Positions 54,934 to 64,000 of a stretch of 64,000 nucleotides of DNA are shown here, piece by piece. Made by a program: the position numbers and the translations under genes. The notes under the pieces are model-generated. The model had not been told where the DNA came from. It saw only the letters and a list, made by a program, of their open reading frames with translations, and did not search any database. Source of the stretch: Progne subis subis (Eukaryota; Chordata; Aves; Passeriformes; Hirundinidae); assembly GCA_022316685.1 (NCBI GenBank), contig JAKJHU010000334.1, positions 124,001 through 188,000 on the forward strand. Direction: 5' to 3'. Positions within the stretch are counted from its first letter, which is position 1. Each line of letters begins with the position of its first letter.

Positions 54934-56397
54934 TTGCTGTGGCTCCACATGGTACCTGTTCATGGATAAAGGACAGTGACAAGTCAGCAGAGGCTGCTTT
55001 GAGCCAAACCTGGGCCATTCCCTGTAGACAGTCCTGCTGTGACTCACCAACCCTTGTTCCTGGTCTGGGAAAACCTTCACCCAGGTCCCTGCCTGAGCCC
55101 CAGTTGTGCTGTCTGAGTGTGCCAGGAGCAGCCAGGCCTGTGTGTGGGGGCTCTCCAGGAGCCATCCCTGCCCCACTGCCCTGGGATTGTGGCCATGTGG
55201 CAGAGGGACAAGGCTGGATCTTCAGGATTTGTGACTGGCATCACTCCTAATGCAGACAGGCTTGTTCCCATCTGCACTCCCACTTCTAAAAGAAGAGAGC
55301 AGGAAGGAATTTTAGCCATTGTTTTCCTGCACACACTTCATTCCTGGTTCTGTGAGGTCAGAAATCCCCAGCATTTCTGCTGCACTCAGAGTTTGCCCCT
55401 GAGAGATGTGAGAGGCAAAGGATTCCATGTGGCTTAGGGAAGGTGAGGGGGTGGATGGGCTTGTTCCCAACTGCCCTGGATTTGCAGCTTTGACTGCCAT
55501 CAGAGCACAGTCACACTCCCGTGTCACCCTGGGATAAACCAGACCCTGCCCAGAGCAGAGGGATCCCTGAATGTCTCAGCCTCTCCAAAGGTCTCTGGGC
55601 AAGGGCTCAGCACCCCCTTCTGCCAAGGACACTCACGGCTCCCTTGGCAAACCCAACAGCATTTCCTCAGCTCTGGCATCACTGCACTTCCCCATGGCAC
55701 ATTCAGGGAACTCCCAGAGGCTGTGGCACAGATTTGCAGCCAGGAGGGCAGCTCAGAGCTTGGAAGGACACAGCAAGGAGATCCCCGGGTGTGCCCATGA
55801 TGGGATGTCAGGGAGGGGGCTCAGCTCATTCCCCTTTCCCATGACTCCTTTGCCCACAGCCCCACAGGTCCCAGGCAAGCTTGGACACCCCATTCCCATG
55901 GACACAGCTGCCTGGCAGCAATCCCAAGGGCAGTGCCTGACTCAGCTGCTGCAAATGCCAGAACCTCCCTGAGAGCTCCAGATGACAGTGACAATATCAG
56001 GGGAGTGGCATGCCCAGCCATAGATTGCAAGAGTTTATTAAGGTTGATTAATTCGTATATTTTACAGGAACATCCAATAGGAGATTCAGTTGCCCCAGTT
56101 ACACAGCTGTGGGTAAATCCATTTGAATAGGACCATGGGCTTCTTTGCCCTGCTTGTTTTATGACTGATCACACTCTAGTTAAAAACCAGAATGCTCTTC
56201 CCGTAGGTTCTTTTCCTGATACTATGACTATAGAGTATTTCAGGAATGTATTTAGAAGCATATTTTTCTAAAATGTAAGAGGAAGAGTAGGAAACCTACT
56301 ACAGTTAATTAAGGATTATAATTATCTAGGTATGTAATAGTAGTCAAATGGAGTTAATTAAGGATTATTTATTTATAAATATATAATAGTAGTTAAC

Positions 56398-57034
56398 TGT
56401 TGGAGTCCAGGGCATTCCTTTGGCTGCCCTGGAGGGTCAGGGACCTGGACAGGGTGGGTCTGGGACCCTGGCCCAGAGCCCAGAGGGGACATTGGCTTTG
56501 ATCTCAGTCCATGGGAAAGGCTTCCTGCACTGCGGGAAGGATTGCAAGCCACAAGAGTGTCAAAGATTGTAGTTTAGCTTATCACAGGGTGAGAAAACAG
56601 TAGATTTGGGTTTTTAGTATGGAAGTGAATGGGAGCAAGATGGAGGATTTGGGGCGTTGTCTCCTGCTTCTTCTTTCTTCTTCCCTCACTCCATTCTCTG
56701 CAGTGATGGTGGCACAAAGTAATTTCAAGAGATTGGGTCAAAGTAGGGATGACCTTTTTAGTATAAGTGATAGGTATTGGCAAATAATGATAAATAAAGA
56801 ACACGTAGCAATTAGTATAAAAGATGACAGCCCAGTTCAGGAGCAGTTGAGGAGTCACCAGATGCCCACACAGCTGCACAGACCTTTGTTGGGCACTAAG
56901 AAAACTGTAAGATAAGAAACAATAAACGAAGCGCGCAACCTTGAAAAATCAGAACCTGAAGTCTTCGTCTCTTTTTTGCATCTGGCTCAGAGCTTTGCAG
57001 AAGGCAAAAAGACTCTAAAACCACCTGAATCTCA
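56398..57034 (+). repeat. Solo LTR of the ERV-D family
   Basis: TGTTGGAGTCC...ATCTCA, about 637 bp, matches the LTR at 24936-25551 along its length, with a ~20-bp insertion near the 3' end. No internal sequence adjoins it. It lies exactly at the end of OR duplication unit 2. Confidence 0.85.
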
Positions 57035-57520
57035 GAACAAAAACCGAGAGGTAGATGCCATAGGAAACTGTGATCCAGTGAGAGACTTGAACAGAGAGAG
57101 AGGGCTCTCGCTCCCAGAGATAAAGAGGGCCTTTGCTTCCAAACTAGAGCAGCCTATCCTTGAAAGACTGCAGCCCACTCACAAGTGTCCCATGCCACAA
57201 CAGTACTGGGAAGACTGTTTTGCCTGTGTGAGGGACTCATGACACAACAGAAGAAAATCTCCTCTTCCTAAGCAGAGAAAGATCTTGGGTAATGAACTGA
57301 CAAAAACCCCCACTCTCTGTCTCCCTGTGCTATCGGTGGGAAAGAGGGAGGGGCTGGGGGGCAAAAAAGTTGTTTTAAAGTCTCATTTTACTTCTCATTA
57401 TCTTCCTTTGACTAATAAATTTACTTTATACCTTTAAATTTGAACCTCTTTTTCCTTCAGAGTGTTTTTCTCCCAGTCCTCATCTCAGCCCATGAGTCCA
57501 AACCACGACAGAGGCTGTGT
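57035..57520 (+). repeat. Probable LTR fragment of another family
   Basis: The 3' half resembles the ends of bird ERV LTRs: AATAAA near 57415, a T/A-rich stretch, then 'GTGTTTTTCTCCCAGTCCTC'. The family call is from general resemblance only. A short Glu/Arg-rich open frame (56976-57242) spans it and the solo LTR and is judged spurious. Confidence 0.4.
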
Positions 57521-57529
57521 GAATCAAGG

Positions 57530-57990
57530 GGCTCTGCAGGGCCTTGTGGAACCAAGGAGCAGCTGTGACACTGCAGGGCCTCATGGAAGCAGTGAGAGCA
57601 TTCTGACACTGTGAGTCCCCACGGAACCAAAGGGCCATTGTGACACCACAGAACCAAGGCAACCACTGTGACACTGCCAGGTCTCATGGAAACAAGGGGT
57701 CATTGTGACACCAAGGGTCCCCATGGAAGCAAGGGGCCAGTGTGACACAGCCAGGCCTTGTGGAACCAAGGGGCCATTGTGATCCTGGGGAGCCCAATGG
57801 AGCCAAGGGAACACTGTGACACTGCAGGAACTTATGGAGTCATGGAAATCATTGTGACACTCTGAGACCTCAAGTAACCTAAGGGCCATTGGGTTTATTT
57901 TTCATCCCCATGGAAACGACCAAACCATTTTGACATTGCAAGGCTTCATGGAACCAAGGGGCAATTTTGATGCTGTAGGGCCACAAGGAT
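57530..57990 (-). repeat. Minisatellite, ~45-60 bp units
   Basis: 'CATTGTGACAC', 'GGAACCAAGGGGCCATTGTG' and 'CATGGAA' phrases recur roughly nine times. It is the reverse complement of the array at 16075-16410. Confidence 0.75.
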
Positions 57991-58019
57991 AGAAGGGAAC
58001 ATGGAACAGGTCTGACTGG

Positions 58020-58930
58020 CTTGGCCTCCTGGGGGCTGCCTGACTGGTCCAGCTGACCTTGGCATGTTGAGGGTCACTTCTCATCTGCCCCTGAAACCCT
58101 GGAGTTGTGTGCTTTCCTTTCTGTGGGAAAGAACTGTCTTTCTCCTCCAGGTGCCCATGGCGAAAATTTGGATTCTACCTCCAAATTTGATTATATCCAA
58201 GGATTGTTCCCAAATGAAACCTGCCAGAACAGACAGCTCTGGATGGTCGTGGCCTCTTTGGGGCCACCTATTGCCTGCCTTCAAAACACTGTGGAGGCCT
58301 GCTTTTCTTGCCATGGAAAACACATCTTTCAAATCCAGGTGTGCATGGCCAAAATTGGGAATCCGCCTCTGAAATTCCATATATCAAATGAAAGCTTCCA
58401 GATAAAAAGCTGCCAGGAATGTCCAGGTTCCTTGGCTTCTTGAGAGCCAGCTGTCATCTGCCTTTGAAACACTAGGGGTTCTTCCTATGGAAAAGAACTG
58501 TGCTTGTCCAGCCACCCATGGACAAAACTGGGATTTGGCCTCCCAAATTCTCTTTTAACCAAGGATTGCTACCAGACAGAAGCAGACAAGACAAACAGAT
58601 CTTGCTGGCATTGGCCTCAGCCTCTCTGGGACAATCTCTAATCAGCCTTTGAAACACTGGGGCTCTGCCCTTTCCTTCCTGTGGAGGAGAATTGTCATTC
58701 TGGTACAGGCACCCATGGTTCAAATGGAAATCCACCTCCAAACTCTCCATATATCTGAAGGTTGCTCTCAGAAAAAAAGCTGCAAGGACAAATAGGTCTG
58801 GCTTGCCTTGGCCTCTGGTGAGTGCCTCTCATCTGCCTTCAAAACAATGAGGTTCTGTGGTTTCCTTCCTATAGAAAGGAACTGTCCTTCTTTTCCAGGT
58901 GCCCACAGCCTCAAGCCCTTGACCACTGTA
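58020..58930 (+). repeat. Tandem repeat, ~180-210 bp units, five copies
   Basis: The phrase 'TCATCTGCCTTTGAAACACT' and variants recur near 58083, 58272, 58454, 58633 and 58828, each followed by 'TTCCTATGGAAAAGAACTGT' and 'CAGGTGCCCATGG' variants and a 'CCAAATTC' segment. No frame is open through all units. Confidence 0.8.
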
Positions 58931-59689
58931 TAGGGACAAAGGACCTCTGTGCTCAGTGGAGTGGAGACTGAGGACAGGGGACGAGAGCCCTGGGAGTGCT
59001 TGAAGGGTGATTTCAGAGATGGGGGATCATTTTGACATGGCAGAAAAGAGAGAGAAATAAAAAAATTCTGCAGAGGGCAGCTGGAGAAGTCCAGACTGGA
59101 CACCAGGAGAAAGGAATTTCCCTCTCAGGACAGGGCTGTGGTACAACACATCCCCCAGAAGGAGCCTGGAGCAGCCCAAGGCTCTGTGTGCCCAGGCAGA
59201 GGCAGGCAGGATGCAGAGCTGTCAGCAAAGGAAGGGGCCAGCGAGGTGGGGCAGCCGGGGGATGACGACATCCTTCAGGGACAGAGGCACAGGGCATGGA
59301 CACCGTAGGACAGCCTGGGCTGGAGAGGGCACGGGGATGGGCAGCAGCTGAAAGGCCCTGACAGAGCCAACTCCTGCAGCACTTTGGCCATGGCTGCTGG
59401 CCCTGGCACTGAGGCCAGGAGGGGACAAGTGACCCTTGCAGCCCTGGGGCCTCATTGCCTCCTGGTCCCTGCTCAGCAGCCTGGCAGGGGCCACCCCATG
59501 GTGCTGCCCTTGGCATTGCACATCCCCACATCCCAGTGCCCCAGGAAGAGCCCTGAGCAATGAGGGAGGGACAGGATCTGCCTTGGCAGGGGCTGGGGCT
59601 CAGGCCTTGGCCCTTTGCATTCCTGAAACACATCCAGGTTTGCTCAGCACCCAAAGACACCTTTTCCTTGTTTGTCCTCACCAGTCCAC
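58931..59689. other. No gene recognised
   Basis: GC-rich sequence with chance frames up to 222 codons on the minus strand but no motif. It leads into the directly duplicated block. Confidence 0.5.
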
Positions 59690-60400
59690 AGTGCTTGCAG
59701 TGTTCTGCTTAACTAGAACCTGGGGACACTTTCCTATGAGTTGTGTCCCTCAGTGAGACCCATTAAAAGTTCAAGAAACTTTGGACTTTGAATCTGATTG
59801 TGAGTTCTTGAGAAGTTTTTTGAGCACACTCTGAGGGAGTCAGTCTGATGTAATCAGCACCAAAGCCCCAAGAGGGTAATTAAAAGCTTTGTGCCTTATC
59901 TGTGCTCCTGAGCTGGGCTGGGCGCCTGGCACAGAGGAAGCTCCTGGCAACCAAGAGGAGCTTAAAAGCACATTGCTCTTGATGAGCAGCTCTTCTCCCA
60001 GCCCAGCAGGGCTGGGGCACTGCCTGCAGCCACCCCGGGCACAGCACACAGGCACAGAGAGCTTCAATCACTCAGGGCTGGGAAGGAGCTGAGAAGTGAC
60101 TGCGGGAGAATCACTCCCAGCCCTTGACACAGGAACCTCTGGCTGCAGGACAAGGCAGCTGCAGCTCCTGCAGGGATCTCCTAAAGCTGCAACATCCCAA
60201 TGCCTACAGACTCTGTGAGTACATTCTCTGATTATCTCTTGTGGACAGCAGCCAGGGGTGCCCAGGGCTGTCCTGCAGAGCAGGGTGCTGCAGCCCAGGG
60301 TGCTGTGCTGGGCCAGGGATTCTGCTGCCTGCCAGGGACAGCTCTCAGCCAGCCCTGGGAGCTGCTCCCAGCGCTGGGGGACAAGATCTGGGTGGAAGGA
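59690..60400 (+). repeat. Direct copy of the 10800-11500 block
   Basis: Same order and orientation as at 10800-11500, with a small number of substitutions and indels, including the shared stretch around 60060-60260. Confidence 0.8.
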
Positions 60401-61815
60401 GACAGCTGGTAAGGCGTGGACATGTTCTTCTTGTGTGGTGAGGATGCTGCATTGTTCAGGGCAGCTCCCAGCAGGACATTGAACTCCAGAACATTTCCTC
60501 TAGCAGAGGCTAGATAAAAGGGAAAATCCTGCTTTATTAATCTACTGCTCTATTTTGCCTGGATAGGAAATTCTACATAGGTATTCATCTCTCAGTTCAG
60601 ATTAAGAAAAATCAAACTATTTTCTCTCAGATCTTAATAAACCAGGCAGTGACAGAAATCAGCAGAGAGTCTCTTGCAGACAGCATCAGTGTCACTTTTA
60701 CAGCCTCCTCAGGGTTGCTCTGAGGTTGCCATCAGAGTCTGCAGAGCCAGAGCTGCCCCTGGGCAGTGCCTGAGCTGGGAGGGCTCTGCAGGGCAGAGCG
60801 GAGACCCCAGGGGTGGGCTGTGCTCTGGCAGCACTGGCAGGGCCCAGCCCTGGGCACAGGGAAGCAGCTGCAGGCAGGGACAGCTCCAGGCAGCAGAGCC
60901 CTGGGCAGGCAGTGGGGGGAAAGTGCCACCAAGCTGTGCTGGGATATTGAAAGTGCTCTCCAGACCAAACTATTCAATGATTACTTTTTTTTACAGATCC
61001 CCATGCCAAGACACTGCAAATGGGGTGTTCCAGCTCCCTCTGCCCCAGGAGGCTCTGGGCAGTGTAGGCTGGATGCTAGGAATGAACGGAATCTCCCGCA
61101 GCAGTGCCATGGACAGGACCCTGGGTGTGTCCTGGGGATGCCATCCAAGCTGTGAGCTGCCTCCAGGGGACACTGGGGGACAGGAGTGTCCTTGGCCAGG
61201 AGTGGGGCTGAGACTGTGAGAAAGGCTGAGCCAGTTTGCTCTGCTGTGGTTCCCTCTGCTCTCAGCTGTGTCAGGCTGATTTTCAGGGGAACACAGGGAC
61301 TGCCCTGGATCTCAGAAAGGGCAGCTGGGGACAGATGGAGCCACAGAGCAGCTCCCCTCAGCCTTCACTGAGTCACAGCCAGTGCTCTTGCCTTGCACAG
61401 TTCTCTCTGGTATCCCTGGGCACAGCAGGAAACCCTCTCCAGCTGCCTTTGGCCATCACCGTTCCTTAGCCCTGGCACAGGAGATGCTGCCAAGCTCCTC
61501 TGCCTCAGGAGCAGTTTGGGCTGATGAAGTCCAAGCCCAGGACTGGCCCCTGTCCCTGTTCCCATGACCCCAGTGCTGCAGAGCAGAGCTGACCCCTCGG
61601 TGTCCATGGGCAGAGCCCCTGCTCGTCACAGCAATGGGGTCAGATCCCAGGAGGGCTCCAGGCATGGGGATGAAGGATGAGCTCTGAGAAAATTGGGTGG
61701 CACAGAGCAGCAGGGGCACGGCTGGGAGAAAGGGCTTGGGCATTGCTCAGCAAAGTTTTGCCTTGACTTGTCAATGTGTCCACCTTCAACAGGACTCCAT
61801 GACCAGAGTGAAGAA
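60401..61815. other. Upstream flank of OR gene 3, no separate gene seen
   Basis: Mixed GC-rich sequence without motifs. A likely 3' splice site (CTTCAACAG) lies about 22 bases before the OR gene 3 ATG. An upstream 5' untranslated exon cannot be located from sequence alone. Confidence 0.5.
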
Positions 61816-62748
61816 ATGCCCAACAGCAGCTCCATCAGCCACTTCCTCCTGCTGGCATTGGCAGACACGAGGCAGCTGCAGCTCCTGCACTTCTGCCTCT
61901 TCCTGGGCATCTCCCTGGCTGCCCTCCTGGCCAACGGCCTCATCATCAGCGCCGTAGCCTGCGGCCACCTCCTGCACACGCCCATGTTCTTCTTCCTGCT
62001 CAACCTGGCCCTCACCGACCTGGGCTCCATCCTCACCACTGTCCCCAAAGCCATGCACAATTCCCTCTGGGACACCAGGAACATCTCCTACTCAGGATGT
62101 GCTGCACAGCTCTTTTTCTTTCTGTTCTTCATCGGATCAGAATATTTCCTCCTGACCATCATGTGCTACGACCGCTACGTGTCCATCTGCAAACCCCTGC
62201 ACTACGGGACCCTCCTGGGCAGCAGAGCTTGTGCCCACATGGCAGCAGCTGCCTGGGCCAGTGCCTTTCTCTATTCACTGCTGCACACGGCCAATACATT
62301 TTCCCTGCCCCTGTGCCATGGCAATGTCCTGGGACAGTTCTTCTGTGAAATCCCTCAGATCCTCAAGCTTTCCTGCTCACATTCAAACATCAGGGAACTG
62401 GGGCTCTTTGCAGTTGGTGCCTGTTTAGGACTTGGTTGTTTTGTGTTCATTGTTTTCTCCTATGTGCAGATCTTCAGGGCAGTGCTGAGGATCCCCTCTG
62501 AGCAGGGACAGCACAAAGCCTTTTCCACCTGCCTCCCTCACCTGGCTGTGGTCTCCCTGTTTGTCAGCACTGGCTTTTTTGCCTACCTGAAGCCCCCCTC
62601 CATCTCCTCCCCATCCCTGGATCTGGCCCTGTCAGTTCTGTACTCGGTGGTGCCTCCAGCCCTGAACCCCCTCATCTACAGCCTGAGGAACCAGGAGCTG
62701 AAGGCTGCAGTGTGGAGACTGATGACTGGATGGTTTCGGAAACATTAA
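61816..62748 (+). CDS. Olfactory receptor, OR14-like (gamma-c), gene 3
   Basis: An intact 310-residue receptor from MPNSSSISHF. The upstream open extension of 41 codons lies before the putative acceptor and is not counted. It has the same motifs as genes 1 and 2 (LHTPMFFFLLNLALTDLG, CYDRYVSICKPLHYG, KAFSTCLPHL, PALNPLIYSLRN). Variation is concentrated in TM3 (FFLFFIGSEYFLL), TM4 (LYSLLHTANTF) and TM5 (AVGACLGLGCF), the usual ligand-facing regions. It is in the same orientation as gene 1. Confidence 0.93.
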   Translation: MPNSSSISHFLLLALADTRQLQLLHFCLFLGISLAALLANGLIISAVACGHLLHTPMFFFLLNLALTDLGSILTTVPKAMHNSLWDTRNISYSGCAAQLFFFLFFIGSEYFLLTIMCYDRYVSICKPLHYGTLLGSRACAHMAAAAWASAFLYSLLHTANTFSLPLCHGNVLGQFFCEIPQILKLSCSHSNIRELGLFAVGACLGLGCFVFIVFSYVQIFRAVLRIPSEQGQHKAFSTCLPHLAVVSLFVSTGFFAYLKPPSISSPSLDLALSVLYSVVPPALNPLIYSLRNQELKAAVWRLMTGWFRKH

Positions 62749-62778
62749 ACTGCTGGCCAATTTCTGAAAATCTCTTGT

Positions 62779-62784
62779 AATAAA
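62779..62784 (+). terminator. Polyadenylation signal of OR gene 3
   Basis: AATAAA 31 bp after the stop codon, matching gene 1. Confidence 0.75.
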
Positions 62785-64000
62785 AGTAATTTTTGATATT
62801 TCTTGTTGGTTTATTTTGGAGGTTCTTTTTCTCTGTTTTACATTTTTAATCTTGTCCACAAAAAAATGTCATTGTGCCATTTCTCTCCACCTTCCTTGTG
62901 GCCACAGACTGTGTCAATTAGGGGCTGAGCTCATCGAGGCCATAAAGGAATTAAAGATTTTCCAACCAATTTTTCTGCAGAGATCCCCTATTTGTTCCCT
63001 TCTCTGCAGCTGCAGCAGCAATGTCTGTGTGCAGAGCTGGGGGCAGATCAGTGCTGGCACAGCAGCTGTGCCCAGGAGCAGCAGCACTTGGTGTTGCCAG
63101 TGCTGCTCCCGTGGCCCCTGCCCCGCTGCCCTCCTGGCCCTGCTGTTGCTGTAGGGCCTGAGTGCTCTCGGGGCCGGGCACAGTGCTGGGGGTGGCAGTG
63201 CCGGGGCTGCAGCAGGGACAGGCCATGGGCACTGCTGGGGCAGCGCTGCCGCCTCAGGGCAGGGCCTGGGGGCTCCAGGCTCCTTGCCCAGGCTCTCTCC
63301 AGAACACGCCCAGGCCAATGCTCAGCAGAGAAAAGCCCCGTGAGCAGCCCCAGGGTGGCCGTGGGCAGGCTGGGGGCAAACAGCATGGCTGGGGCTCTGC
63401 AAGGTGCCTGGGGGAGATGGGAAGGAGCAGCAGAGCAGGGGCTGATCCATCCCCACTGCGCTGGACGCCCCAGGGCAGCGTCCCAGAGTGTCCTCATGCA
63501 CCTGCCAACAACATCCCCCCTCTGCAGCCCTGGCCTCTCCCCCAGCTCACACAGGTGCCGCATCCTTGCAGGCACAGACACGGCAGCACTGGCTCAGGAG
63601 CCCCTGTTTGCACTGCCCAGAGCAGGTGTCAGCACCCCCATGGTGTTGGTGTGGGGAGATGAACCTGAGGGAGCACAAATGCCATCAGCCCCTGGGGCCA
63701 GGAAGGGCTGGGGGACAGCAGGGAAACCACTCAGCTTTGTGGTGGCCTCTGAAGTCAGCCAGAAAGTTTGTTCCCATGAGCTGTGAGTTTCCTGTGCCAC
63801 TGCAGACATTGTTGCTCAGAGCCAGGGCTGCCTGGCAGCCACCCCCAAACTGCCCTGAGCCTTTCCTTTGCTTCACCTTGGCTTTCTTTCCCCTTCCTGC
63901 TACAAATTTCTTCCTATTGCCCACCTCTTTTCCCTCCCCTGCAAACAGCCCATCCCTGGTTGCCTTTTCCTCTCTGGCCCCACTCCCCATTTCAGTTCCT
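62785..64000. other. 3' flank of OR gene 3, no gene recognised
   Basis: The first ~330 bp match the 3' flanks of the other OR copies (near 14940-15120, and 53630-53900 reversed). The rest is GC-rich with overlapping chance frames and no motif. Confidence 0.5.

Larger units (their letters stand above)
53950..56397 (-). repeat. OR-gene duplication unit 2 (inverted)
   Basis: Reverse-complement copy of about 11700-14930. Both copies keep the upstream flanks (13440-13900 versus 55077-55440), including the putative acceptor of the OR coding exon. Confidence 0.8.

Noticed and set aside
54934..55176. 81-residue N-terminal extension of OR gene 2
   Set aside because: The extension lies in duplicated flank before a putative splice acceptor, is not open in frame in gene 1, and would precede the normal OR N-terminus.
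59013..59681. 222-codon minus-strand frame
   Set aside because: Cys/Pro-rich chance frame in GC-rich sequence without motif or supporting copy.

Overview
This window is vertebrate and almost certainly avian, probably a songbird. It has three intact one-exon olfactory receptor (OR) genes of the bird-expanded OR14-like (gamma-c) type, CR1 LINE fragments, and a very high density of endogenous retroviruses (ERVs). There is no multi-exon single-copy host gene. The only other host-derived coding sequence is a broken retrocopy of CEPT1.

Layout. 1-6471: minus-strand ERV-A, ERVL-like (class III by RT type), with gag and pol, two LTRs and no env; the window edge cuts its 3' LTR. 6472-8830: no recognisable gene. 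8830-11500: duplicated blocks with a CR1 piece and a ~145 bp tandem array. 11700-14930: OR gene 1 inside an inverted duplication. 15155-16990: LTR scrap and CR1 pieces. 17502-22567: ERV-C, beta/alpha-like (ERVK), with a short LTR, deleted gag, dUTPase, protease and pol. 22600-25551: ERV-D, a 5'-truncated ERVK with alpharetrovirus-type env and a different LTR. 25690-27720: inverted copy of the 8.8-10.8 kb block. 27733-34350: plus-strand ERV-B, an ERVL-like provirus whose two LTRs belong to different families. 35082-37772: minus-strand ERV-F (LTR plus gag) fused in frame to CEPT1 cDNA. 37773-41638: plus-strand ERV-E (ERVK pol and env) with an intact membrane-anchored cystatin-like ORF between pol and env. 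41639-42273: solo ERVL LTR. 42274-43468: satellite-like tandem repeat. 45048-51425: ERV-G, gammaretrovirus-like gag and env with no recognisable pol. 51.4-53.9 kb: simple repeats. 54001-54933: OR gene 2 (minus). 56.4-58.9 kb: solo LTR, LTR scrap, minisatellite and a ~180-210 bp tandem repeat. 59.7-60.4 kb: direct copy of 10.8-11.5 kb. 61816-62748: OR gene 3.

How it fits together. The locus looks like a fast-evolving OR cluster in which short blocks (OR genes, tandem arrays, LTR edges) were copied in both orientations and then loaded with ERVs, several of them nested or recombinant. The strongest novelty candidate is the cystatin-like ORF at 40058-40708. It has a signal peptide, QxVxG and PW loops, a stalk and a transmembrane anchor, with its own plausible splice acceptor, and sits in an ERV whose pol and env are broken. 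The next strongest are the gag::CEPT1 chimera, strand-biased G/A differences between the two ERVL pol copies, a stop-codon hairpin at their gag/pol junction, and the pol-less ERV-G.
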